6,986 nt of DNA, taken from contig CAMAML010000062.1 in the NCBI GenBank assembly GCA_945836835.1, forward strand, positions 1 to 6,986, in the 5' to 3' direction. The position numbers were made by a program, and so were the translations under genes. This document shows, in pieces, positions 1 through 5,574 of the stretch; position 1 is the first letter of the stretch; each line of letters begins with the position of its first letter. This DNA comes from an uncultured cyanobacterium (GTDB taxonomy: Bacteria; Cyanobacteriota; Vampirovibrionia; Gastranaerophilales; Gastranaerophilaceae). Below the pieces are notes generated by a model that saw only the letters and a list, made by a program, of their open reading frames with translations, did not search any database and was not told where the DNA came from.

Positions 1-313
1 GGTGAGGAAAGTCCGTGCATCCAAGGACAGACCGCCGGAGAAACTCCGGACGACGTGAGTCGGTGGATAGGACCACAGAAATGTAGACTGCCGATGGAAA
101 GAAATTTCACAGGCGATGGTGCAACGGTGAGTTAAGAGCTTCACCAACGGTATTGAGAAATATCGGTTAGGCAACCCCCGGTCGGATGCAAGATTAAACG
201 GAAGGTTTTAACGCGGTCCGCTACTTCCGAAAAATCGCTAGAGATTGGCAGTAATGCCAATACCAGACAGATGATTATCTTGAAACAGAACACGGCTTAT
301 GAGCTGCTTTACC
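1..313 (+). ncRNA. rnpB: RNase P RNA, bacterial class A, 5'-truncated by the window edge
   Basis: This is the catalytic RNA of ribonuclease P, which removes 5' leaders from precursor tRNAs together with the RnpA protein. The universally conserved 5' core block GAGGAAAGTCC lies at 4-14, and the matching 3' blocks lie at 265-277 (AGACAGATGATTA) and 285-299 (ACAGAACACGGCTTA). The order and spacing of these blocks and the intervening helices fit class A (ancestral) RNase P RNA. By comparison with the E. coli RNA, some tens of nucleotides (5' strand of P1, P2 and P3) are missing before position 1. The 3' end is set at about 313 because the terminal segment GAGCTGCTTTACC, which should pair with the lost 5' end, is followed directly by seven T residues. 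The exact mature 3' end is inferred. Confidence 0.95.
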
Positions 314-320
314 TTTTTTT
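300..320 (+). terminator. Probable rnpB terminator (3' strand of P1 plus T tract)
   Basis: The 3' strand of the rnpB terminal helix is followed by seven consecutive T residues (314-320). In many bacteria the P1 helix itself acts as the stem of an intrinsic terminator. The 5' half of the stem lies outside the window, so the hairpin cannot be confirmed here. Confidence 0.5.
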
Positions 321-422
321 AAGTGATTAAGTGACTAAGTTTTTATGGCGGACAAGTCCGCAGGATTGGGAAAATTATACGATTGCCAATTATCCGATAT
401 ACCTCAGGCACTTAATCACTAA
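321..422. repeat. About 100-bp intergenic element with 12-bp terminal inverted repeats (copy A)
   Basis: The 12-mer AGTGATTAAGTG at 322-333 recurs as its exact reverse complement at 409-420, enclosing 75 bp. The ends are built from an octamer close to AAGTGATT. The interior has a small hairpin (GCGGAC/GTCCGC, 348-361) and a TTGG...CCAA pairing (366-369 with 386-389). Positions 379-400 match 2924-2945 at 17 of 22 bases, and both blocks sit just before a CACTTAATCAC-type end, so this looks like one copy of a small dispersed element. It starts directly after the rnpB T tract. No coding capacity is seen, and mobility is not shown. Confidence 0.5.
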
Positions 423-510
423 ATTTCAGCGTAACTGTTTTATACATAAAAAGTTTAACAAAATTGGTCGGTGTTCGACGTTTTCATCGGATCCGACAAC
501 GAAACAAGTA

Positions 511-555
511 AAATCAGCTTTCACATTGGTGGAAGTCCTAATTACACTCGGCATG
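511..555 (+). pseudogene. Remnant of a type IV prepilin N-terminus
   Basis: Translation of 511-552 gives KSAFTLVEVLITLG, a full match to the class III prepilin signal: a short basic leader, the peptidase site before F, and the hydrophobic helix with Glu at mature position 5. Intact proteins normally continue with a hydrophobic stretch of the IIGVVAAL type. Here the frame instead continues from about 555 as MENFMPLRLTHKSS, which is not pilin-like. There is no in-frame ATG between position 331 and the motif; the only upstream start is a GTG inside the repeat end at 331. The piece has therefore lost both its start and its body. It lies between convergent transcription units. I read it as a gene fragment. 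A short regulatory or mobile sequence carrying the motif is the alternative. Confidence 0.5.
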
Positions 556-589
556 GAGAACTTTATGCCCCTTCGTCTCACACACAAGA

Positions 590-604
590 GTAGCCTACGG
601 CTAC
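590..604 (-). other. Short perfect hairpin overlapping the stop codon of the MalG-type permease gene
   Basis: The palindrome GTAGCC-TAC-GGCTAC spans 590-604 and includes the TAG stop of the minus-strand permease gene (601-603). It could serve as a weak transcription end for the permease operon. The minus-strand sequence that follows is not a clean T tract, so a terminator call is only tentative. Confidence 0.3.
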
Positions 605-1485
605 CCCTTTACGGCACCGTCGTTTTCGCCCGAGATAAAATATCTTTGCATCGCAAGAAAGAAGATTAAAATCGGGATTGTCGAAAGGATCGACCCCGCC
701 GCAATAAACCGCCAATTTGAGCTGAACATCCCCTGCAAATTGTTTACCCCGACAGGCAGGGTATAAAGACTTTCCTTAGTCAGCACAATGCTTGGCCAAA
801 GAAATTCACCCCACGACCCGATAAACGTAAATATAGCCAATACCGCAAGCGAAGGTTTTACCATAGGCACAAGTACCCTCCAAAACAGTTGAAAAACGTT
901 GCACCCGTCGACAATCGCCGCCTCTTCCATTTCCCTCGGGATACCCAAGAACGCCTGACGCATAAGAAAAATCCCGAACGCACTGACCGCAAACGGCATT
1001 ATCATCCCCACAAACCCCGCAAAATCGCTCACGTTATCCGTTAAGCGAAGTTTTATAGTAATCAGATACACGGGCAACATTATCGCCTGAAACGGTATCA
1101 TAATCGTTGCAAGAGTTGCAAAAAATACAACTTTCTTGCCTTTAAACTCCATTCTTGCAAGCGGATACCCGGCCATTGCGGATAGAATTAAATTCAACAA
1201 AACCGTCCCGCCCGCAACAATCATGCTGTTTACAAAATACCTTATAAAATCAACTTTCTGCCAAACTCCGACATAGTTTGCCCATGTGAAATCTTTCGGG
1301 ATAATCGTAGGCGGATACGCAAAAATATTTTCTCCGCTCCCTTTTAAAGAGGTCGAAATAAGCCAAATGAAAGGAAAAATCGACATTAAAGACACCAAAA
1401 TCAAAACAAAATGCGTCGAAAAACTTTGCACATATTTTTTCATCCACGGGCGTTTGTTTATAAAATTCTCGAAAAAATTCGTCAT
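601..1485 (-). CDS. Carbohydrate ABC transporter permease, MalG/UgpE-type (CUT1 family)
   Basis: This inner-membrane subunit of a binding-protein-dependent sugar importer would pair with the MalF-type permease encoded just upstream. The 294-residue product has about six hydrophobic segments (roughly 26-45, 86-106, 118-142, 156-178, 212-232, 262-281). It carries the EAA cytoplasmic loop at 187-211 (EEAAIVDG then VLVPMVKP), which docks onto the ATPase. The C-terminal ending GAVKG is typical of MalG-like permeases. Length is normal for the family. The ATG at 1485-1483 overlaps the TGA of the upstream gene by 4 nt (ATGA), which suggests translational coupling; the nearest purine-rich motif, AAAGGA, is somewhat far at about 13 nt. 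The substrate cannot be named from sequence; a di- or oligosaccharide or a glycerol phosphate is typical of CUT1. Confidence 0.94.
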   Translation of the reverse strand: MTNFFENFINKRPWMKKYVQSFSTHFVLILVSLMSIFPFIWLISTSLKGSGENIFAYPPTIIPKDFTWANYVGVWQKVDFIRYFVNSMIVAGGTVLLNLILSAMAGYPLARMEFKGKKVVFFATLATIMIPFQAIMLPVYLITIKLRLTDNVSDFAGFVGMIMPFAVSAFGIFLMRQAFLGIPREMEEAAIVDGCNVFQLFWRVLVPMVKPSLAVLAIFTFIGSWGEFLWPSIVLTKESLYTLPVGVNNLQGMFSSNWRFIAAGSILSTIPILIFFLAMQRYFISGENDGAVKG

Positions 1486-2354
1486 AATTGGTACTTATTC
1501 CTTTCAAAACAAAAAATATTTATCATCGAAAACGCCATAACGATAACGAGCAACACGACCGCCATTGCAGAGGCATACCCCAAGTCCAAATTTTCAAACG
1601 CCCTTTCATATATATAATAAACAATGGTCTTAGTGGAATTAAGCGGCCCGCCCTTTGTCATAACGTAGATTTCGGCAAAAACCTTCATGGCAGAAATCGC
1701 ACTAATCGTCGAAACAAGCGCAATCGTCGGCATAATATGCGGAATTGTAACGGTGAGATGTTTTTGGAAAAAATTTGCTCCGTCGATGTCGCACGCCTCG
1801 TAAAGCTCTTGCGGCACGCTCATCAACGCCGCAAGATAGATTATCATATAATACCCGATACCCTTCCAAATCGTCACGATTATGACCGAATAAATCGCCC
1901 ACTTAGGGTCAGTCAGCCACCCGATAGGAGTTTGCCCCAAAAGCGTCATAAAATAGTTCAAAATCCCCTGATCGGCATAAAGCCACTTAAAAGCAATCGC
2001 CGCAACGACTATCGACACAATGACGGGAAGGTAAATAAGTATCTTATAAAGAGTTACCCCTCTGATTTTTTGGTTAATAAGTATCGCAATAAACAGCGGA
2101 AACACGACCAAAATCGGCACCGCGACAAAAAGATAAACAAAAGTGTTCCACAAAACCTTGTAAAATATCGGGCTGTGGAAAAGTTTCACGTAGTTTTCAA
2201 CCCCGACCGCAGCGGGCGAATAGAGACTTGACGAATAGTCAAAAAAGCTCAAAACAAAAGTCTGAAAAAACGGGATAAAAAAGAACACCGTAAGGACAAG
2301 CCCCGCCGGCAACAAAAACAAATATGGTGCAAATTTCCCGTAATATTTAAACAT
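1482..2354 (-). CDS. Carbohydrate ABC transporter permease, MalF/UgpA-type (CUT1 family)
   Basis: This is the partner permease of the same importer, located in the inner membrane. The 290-residue product has hydrophobic segments at roughly 9-38, 68-93, 104-124, 153-178, 208-228 and 262-282. The EAA loop lies at 185-210 (YEACDIDGANF then VTIPHIMPT). The block MTKGGPLNSTKTIVYYIYE (232-250) is a strong signature of sugar permeases of this type. The large N-terminal periplasmic insertion of E. coli MalF is absent, as in most UgpA-like members. The start is fixed by an in-frame TAG two codons upstream (2358-2360) and the lack of an early internal Met. No clear ribosome binding site precedes it. 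It is the first gene of its unit in this window, and neither a binding-protein nor an ATPase gene adjoins it. Confidence 0.94.
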   Translation of the reverse strand: MFKYYGKFAPYLFLLPAGLVLTVFFFIPFFQTFVLSFFDYSSSLYSPAAVGVENYVKLFHSPIFYKVLWNTFVYLFVAVPILVVFPLFIAILINQKIRGVTLYKILIYLPVIVSIVVAAIAFKWLYADQGILNYFMTLLGQTPIGWLTDPKWAIYSVIIVTIWKGIGYYMIIYLAALMSVPQELYEACDIDGANFFQKHLTVTIPHIMPTIALVSTISAISAMKVFAEIYVMTKGGPLNSTKTIVYYIYERAFENLDLGYASAMAVVLLVIVMAFSMINIFCFERNKYQL

Positions 2355-2360
2355 ACGCTA

Positions 2361-2389
2361 ATTCTATCCGATAAAAAGTAAATCCGCAA
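2361..2389 (-). promoter_or_regulatory. Candidate promoter for the permease operon
   Basis: On the minus strand TTGCGG (2389-2384) and TAGAAT (2366-2361) are separated by exactly 17 nt, a fair sigma70-type match. Initiation about 7 nt past the -10 box would fall at or next to the ATG at 2354. The transcript would then have almost no leader, consistent with the missing ribosome binding site. This is inferred from sequence only. Confidence 0.4.
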
Positions 2390-2407
2390 GTTTTTTAAAC
2401 TTTGTAA

Positions 2408-2413
2408 TACAAT
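2408..2413 (+). promoter_or_regulatory. Possible -10 box (TACAAT) for the cupin gene
   Basis: TACAAT lies 69 nt before the cupin start codon in the divergent spacer. No good -35 hexamer is found at 16-18 nt upstream, so the call is weak. Confidence 0.25.
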
Positions 2414-2445
2414 CGGGTAATGAAATTTCCGAAATTTTGCCCGAT
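2412..2445. promoter_or_regulatory. Interrupted inverted repeat in the divergent spacer (possible operator)
   Basis: ATCGGG (2412-2417) is mirrored by CCCGAT (2440-2445). The sequence between is AT-rich, with two AAATTT blocks around CCG. It lies between the two divergent genes and just downstream of the possible cupin -10 box. It could be a regulator site or a leader hairpin; no regulator gene is present to support either. Confidence 0.25.
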
Positions 2446-2481
2446 ACTTACAACGGCACAGATTAAGAAAGGGAATAAAAC

Positions 2482-2787
2482 ATGTTTTACAACACACTGA
2501 AAGCTAAAGATTTAGTCAAAACGGGCGAAAAGAAAATGGACAGATTGGTGCTTTTGCAAAAAGACCACTCTTGTTTGACGATTATGGCACTGCAAAAAGG
2601 GGAAATCATAGATACCCACACCTCGGAAGAGGACGCCGCCGTATACGTGCTTGAAGGAAAAATCGAAATCCACTTTGACGCCGAAAAGTTTGAAATCGAC
2701 GAAGGCGAAATTTTGATGTTCAAAAAGGATAAAGAGCATAAAGTCGTCGCCCTCAAAGACTCCGAATTTTTTGTGATAAAGATTTAA
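2482..2787 (+). CDS. Small single-domain cupin protein
   Basis: The 101-residue product is a compact beta-barrel cupin with no signal peptide or membrane segment, so it is probably cytoplasmic. Cupin motif 1 corresponds to residues 40-59 (GEIIDTHTSEED then AVYVLEG) and motif 2 to 75-86 (GEILMFKKDKEH). The canonical metal ligands are only partly kept. His46 and His86 are present, the second His of the HxH pair is Ser48, and the Glu expected about four residues later is Asp or Ala. The Pro and Gly of motif 2 are also replaced. A metal-dependent enzyme activity is therefore uncertain; a sugar or small-ligand binding or sensing role is equally possible. The ATG at 2482 has a good AAGAAAGGG ribosome binding site at 2466-2473. 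The gene stands alone, divergent from the permeases and closed by its own terminator. Confidence 0.8.
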   Translation: MFYNTLKAKDLVKTGEKKMDRLVLLQKDHSCLTIMALQKGEIIDTHTSEEDAAVYVLEGKIEIHFDAEKFEIDEGEILMFKKDKEHKVVALKDSEFFVIKI

Positions 2788-2795
2788 GAGCGAAC

Positions 2796-2831
2796 CCGGA
2801 TGTCCCCAAAATGCGGGACATCCGGTTTTTT
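2796..2831 (+). terminator. Strong intrinsic terminator after the cupin gene
   Basis: An 11-bp perfect stem (CCGGATGTCCC at 2796-2806 with GGGACATCCGG at 2815-2825) encloses an 8-nt loop and is followed by six T residues (2826-2831). It begins 9 nt after the cupin stop codon. Confidence 0.93.
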
Positions 2832-2852
2832 AATTCATCTAAAACATTGAGC

Positions 2853-2891
2853 GGGGCGAGCAAAATTTGACCGTGATTAACTGTTCGCCCC
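2853..2891. other. GC-rich intergenic hairpin
   Basis: GGGGCGAGCA (2853-2862) can pair with TGTTCGCCCC (2882-2891) over 10 bp, including one G-U pair, around a 20-nt AT-rich loop. No T tract follows on the plus strand. Read on the minus strand it is followed by TCAATG, again not a terminator. Its role is unknown. The loop contains the GTGATTAA that may begin repeat copy B. Confidence 0.4.
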
Positions 2892-2975
2892 CTCACCTGA
2901 AGTTACTATTATTTGGGTGTCGCACGAATGCCAAAAATCCCGTATGAACTTATTCACTCAATCACTTAATCACTT
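2872..2975. repeat. About 100-bp intergenic element (copy B), octamer repeat end
   Basis: GTGATTAA at 2873-2880 is mirrored by TTAATCAC at 2966-2973, a span of about 101 bp, close to the 97 bp between the same octamers in copy A. The right end (2947-2975) read on the minus strand is a run of about 3.5 units close to AAGTGATT. The interior block 2924-2945 matches 379-400 of copy A at 17 of 22 positions, and TTGGG occurs shortly before it in both. Copy B has about one more octamer unit than copy A between the block and the end. The left end is less well conserved than in copy A. Confidence 0.45.
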
Positions 2976-2985
2976 CGGTAACAAA

Positions 2986-3014
2986 TTGACTTATATCTTT
3001 CCGTATAATAAAAT
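2986..3014 (+). promoter_or_regulatory. Probable sigma70-type promoter for thrC-ruvC
   Basis: TTGACT (2986-2991) and TAAAAT (3009-3014) are separated by 17 nt, placing transcription start near 3021 and giving a leader of about 30 nt. A TATAAT at 3004-3009 is a closer -10 match but is only 12 nt from the -35 box. The short leader leaves no room for a T-box or riboswitch. Confidence 0.6.
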
Positions 3015-3052
3015 AGGTATATAAATGCAGGTATGGAAAGAGGTATCTTAAA

Positions 3053-4105
3053 ATGTATTATCAAGGTTTAATCAACACATTCAGAGAATATTTGCCCGTG
3101 AGCGACGAAACTCCCGTTGTGACGCTTAACGAAGGGAACACTCCGCTTATCAAGGCTGATAATTTGGCAAAGAAAATCGGGATTGAGGCGGAAATCTATT
3201 TGAAGTTTGAAGGCTGTAATCCGACGGGAAGTTTTAAAGACCGCGGGATGACGATGGCGGTTTCAAAAGCAAAAGAGGCAGGCTCGGGGGCTATCATCTG
3301 TGCTTCTACGGGGAATACGTCGGCATCGGCGGCAGCCTACGGTGCAAGAGCAGGCATGAAAACTTTTGTGCTTATCCCCGACGGGTATATTGCACTCGGT
3401 AAGCTCTCTCAGGCGATGATGTACGGAGCGGAAATTATCGCTATACAAGGAAATTTTGACGAGGCGTTGGAATTTGTCAGAAAAATTTCCGAGAACTACC
3501 CGATTACACTTGTTAACTCGGTTAACCCATACAGAATTGAGGGGCAAAAGACGGGTGCGTTTGAGATTTGCAACGCATTGGGACAGGCACCCGATTACCA
3601 CTTTATCCCTGTCGGGAACGCAGGCAACATTACGGCTTACTGGAAAGGGTACAAAGAATTTTATAATTTGGGTAAGATCAAGGCTTTGCCTAAAATGATG
3701 GGGTTTGAGGCGGAAGGTGCCGCCGCAATCGTTAAGGGCAAAAGGATTTATAAACCCGAAACCGTTGCGACCGCAATTCGTATCGGAAACCCTGCAAGCT
3801 GGGAAAAGGCGGTTGCCGCTCGGGACGAAAGCAAAGGGATGATAAACTTTGTTACCGACGATGAAATTTTGGCGGCGTACAAACTTATCGCATCCAGCGA
3901 AGGAGTTTTGGCGGAACCCGCAAGTGCCGCATCCGTTGCAGGCTTGATTAAGGTTAAAAATCAAGTAAAAGAAGGCTCAAAGGTCGTTTGTATCCTTACG
4001 GGGAACGGCTTAAAGGATCCGGACAACGCAATAAAATATTCAAATTGCGAAGTCAAAAAGACCTCCGCCGATATGACCGAAATTTTGCGTGTTATGAACG
4101 TGTAA
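3053..4105 (+). CDS. thrC: Threonine synthase
   Basis: This PLP enzyme converts O-phospho-L-homoserine to L-threonine and phosphate, the last step of threonine synthesis in the cytoplasm. The 350-residue length fits the short Bacillus/cyanobacterial-type enzyme rather than the longer yeast/E. coli type. The PLP lysine is Lys62 in NPTGSFKDRGM (56-66). The block CASTGNTSASAAAYGARAG follows at 83-101. The phosphate-binding loop is PVGNAGN at 186-192, and the C-terminal cofactor-contact region is LTGNGLKDP at 315-323. No part of the fold is missing. The start has a GGAAAGAGG ribosome binding site (3035-3043) 9 nt upstream. It is first in a probable two-gene unit with ruvC. No homoserine kinase or dehydrogenase gene is nearby, so regulation with the rest of the pathway is not visible here. 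Confidence 0.97.
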   Translation: MYYQGLINTFREYLPVSDETPVVTLNEGNTPLIKADNLAKKIGIEAEIYLKFEGCNPTGSFKDRGMTMAVSKAKEAGSGAIICASTGNTSASAAAYGARAGMKTFVLIPDGYIALGKLSQAMMYGAEIIAIQGNFDEALEFVRKISENYPITLVNSVNPYRIEGQKTGAFEICNALGQAPDYHFIPVGNAGNITAYWKGYKEFYNLGKIKALPKMMGFEAEGAAAIVKGKRIYKPETVATAIRIGNPASWEKAVAARDESKGMINFVTDDEILAAYKLIASSEGVLAEPASAASVAGLIKVKNQVKEGSKVVCILTGNGLKDPDNAIKYSNCEVKKTSADMTEILRVMNV

Positions 4106-4158
4106 GATTTTTTCGGAAAATTTTTACGCAAAGTTACTCAAAAACAGGGGAAATTTTT

Positions 4159-4629
4159 ATGAAAATACTGGGAATTGATCCCGGCATGGCGATAGTCGGC
4201 TATTCTTTGGTAGGTTATGACGGCGAAAGTTGCAAACTTCTTGACTCAGGCTCTATTCAGACCCCAAAAGGGGAAAGAGAGTCTGCCCGTTTGCTGGAAA
4301 TCTTTAACGATATAACTTCTCTTGTTAATGATTTTCAGCCCGATGTTGCGGCGATAGAAAAATTGTTTTTCTTCAGAAACCAAACGACAGTCATGCCGGT
4401 AGCACACGCAAGAGGGGTGATTTTGACGGTGTTGGAACAGTTTAAAATCCCGATTTTTGAGTACACCCCGATGGAGGTTAAGCAGGTTTTGACGGGCTAC
4501 GGGCGTGCCGATAAAAAAGAGGTCGAACAAATGGTTAAACTTTCGCTTGAGACGGAAAACCTTCCCAAGCTCGACGATACCGTGGACGCCATCGCCATTG
4601 CGATATGCCATACCAGAAACTTGATTTGA
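4159..4629 (+). CDS. ruvC: Crossover junction endodeoxyribonuclease RuvC
   Basis: RuvC resolves Holliday junctions during homologous recombination, acting as a dimer with the RuvAB branch-migration motor. The product has 156 residues, slightly shorter than the 173 of E. coli. All four acidic catalytic residues are visible: Asp7 in MKILGIDPG, Glu67 in AIEKLFF, and Asp140 and Asp143 in DDTVDAIAIAICH. The loop FFRNQTTVMPVAHARG (71-86) is also typical. The ATG at 4159 is preferred because AGGGGAA precedes it at 4146-4152 and the family begins at this Met. The frame stays open upstream to 3988, but that would overlap thrC by more than 100 nt. The gene follows thrC after 53 nt with no terminator, so co-transcription is likely. 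The ruvA and ruvB genes are not in the window. Confidence 0.96.
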   Translation: MKILGIDPGMAIVGYSLVGYDGESCKLLDSGSIQTPKGERESARLLEIFNDITSLVNDFQPDVAAIEKLFFFRNQTTVMPVAHARGVILTVLEQFKIPIFEYTPMEVKQVLTGYGRADKKEVEQMVKLSLETENLPKLDDTVDAIAIAICHTRNLI

Positions 4630-4671
4630 AGTTGCCAAATTCACAAAAAACCGTAACAATTTGTCATAATA

Positions 4672-4701
4672 TTTTTATTTTGGGCAAAAGTTTTATATAA
4701 T
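4672..4701 (+). promoter_or_regulatory. Probable promoter for rfbD-rfbA
   Basis: A perfect -10 hexamer TATAAT lies at 4696-4701, 37 nt before the rfbD start. The -35 region is poor; TTTTTA (4672-4677) at 18 nt is the best candidate. No clear terminator for ruvC is present in the 4630-4737 spacer, so some read-through into rfbD is possible. Confidence 0.5.
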
Positions 4702-4737
4702 GGATTTGTAAGACGATTTATCGGGAGAAAATTTTTT

Positions 4738-5571
4738 ATGAAAATTCTCGTAACTGGTGCAAACGGAATGCTGGGGCAAGATTTATGCCCGATTTTGGAA
4801 GATTTTGGGTATGAAGTTGTCGAAACGGATGTTCAAAATTTGGATATTACGGATTTTGAGCGGGTTGTAGAAGTTTTGAAGAGCGAAAATCCTGACATTG
4901 TTGTCCACTGTGCGGCGTATACAAACGTTGACAAGGCGGAAGAAGATTTTGCGACGGCACGGCTTATCAACTCGACGGGAACGGAAAATCTTGCAAAAGT
5001 TTGCGGGAAAAAAGATATAACGTTGGTCTATATTTCGACGGATTATGTTTTTGACGGAGAAGGCTCAACTCCGCTAAAACCTTCCGATAAGCCCGCCCCG
5101 ATTAACAACTATGGATTAACTAAACTCGAAGGGGAAGAGTTTGTAAAAAAATACTGCAAAAAATATTTCATAACCCGTACAAGCTGGCTTTACGGACATC
5201 ACGGGAAGAATTTTGTTGAAACAATGCTTTCTCTGTCCAACAAACCCGAGCTGAAAGTCGTCGACGATCAGGTCGGATGTCCGACGTGGACGGTCGAACT
5301 TTCAAACGGGATTGTAAAACTTTTGGGCGGTGAAAACTATGGGACATACCACGTGTGCGGAAGCGGACAAACAAGCTGGTACGGCTTTGCCAAAGAGGTT
5401 TTTGAGCTTTCGGGGGTAAGTATCAATTTGATACCGTGCAAGACGGAAGAGTTTCCTCGTCCCGCAAGACGCCCGCACTACAGCGTTATGGATAACGGGA
5501 AAATTTGCAGGGACTGGAAGTCGGCACTCAGGGACTATTTGGCACTGAGACCCGAGAAAGTTGAGGTATAA
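4738..5571 (+). CDS. rfbD: dTDP-4-dehydrorhamnose reductase (RmlD)
   Basis: This enzyme performs the final step of dTDP-L-rhamnose synthesis, NAD(P)H-dependent reduction of dTDP-4-dehydro-L-rhamnose, feeding rhamnose into surface polysaccharides. The 277-residue product is an extended SDR protein with a Rossmann loop GANGMLG at 7-13 and the CAAYTNVDKAEED block at 58-70. The catalytic region is STDYVFDG (100-107) with the Tyr125-x3-Lys129 pair in YGLTKLEGE. Substrate-side motifs are DDQVGCPTWT (176-185) and RPARRPHYSVMDN (241-253). Length and motif order are normal. The ATG follows GGGAG (4723-4727) at about 10 nt. Its stop is 3 nt before rfbA, whose ribosome binding site lies within rfbD, so the two are an operon and probably translationally coupled. 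Confidence 0.96.
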   Translation: MKILVTGANGMLGQDLCPILEDFGYEVVETDVQNLDITDFERVVEVLKSENPDIVVHCAAYTNVDKAEEDFATARLINSTGTENLAKVCGKKDITLVYISTDYVFDGEGSTPLKPSDKPAPINNYGLTKLEGEEFVKKYCKKYFITRTSWLYGHHGKNFVETMLSLSNKPELKVVDDQVGCPTWTVELSNGIVKLLGGENYGTYHVCGSGQTSWYGFAKEVFELSGVSINLIPCKTEEFPRPARRPHYSVMDNGKICRDWKSALRDYLALRPEKVEV

Positions 5572-5574
5572 ATT

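Noticed and set aside
321..422. CRISPR array or insertion sequence
   Set aside because: The octamer repeats are too short and have no regular spacers, and no transposase or cas gene is present in the window.
331..669. 112-residue plus-strand open frame with a GTG start
   Set aside because: Its start is inside a repeat, its first half is not protein-like, and its end runs antisense into the permease gene. Only the short prepilin-like part is meaningful, and it is reported as a remnant.
1488..2231. 247-residue open frame opposite the MalF-type permease
   Set aside because: It is rich in Arg, Asn, His and Lys with no recognisable domain, typical of an antisense shadow; the minus-strand permease is unambiguous.
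2986..3009. TTGACT-TATAAT as the thrC promoter
   Set aside because: The spacer is only 12 nt; the overlapping TAAAAT at 3009-3014 gives the usual 17 nt.
2788..3052. T-box or threonine-responsive leader upstream of thrC
   Set aside because: No T-box motif or leader peptide with threonine codons is seen, and the predicted leader is only about 30 nt.
3263..3964. 233-residue open frame antisense to thrC
   Set aside because: It lies fully inside thrC on the opposite strand, has a low-complexity Cys/Arg-rich composition and no supporting start context.
3988..4158. 57-residue N-terminal extension of RuvC
   Set aside because: It would overlap thrC by more than 100 nt and has no similarity to the RuvC family, which starts at the Met encoded at 4159 with its own ribosome binding site.
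4106..4158. Weak AT-rich inverted repeat between thrC and ruvC as a terminator
   Set aside because: The stem is short and made almost only of A-T pairs, and the two genes are closely spaced, so read-through is more likely.
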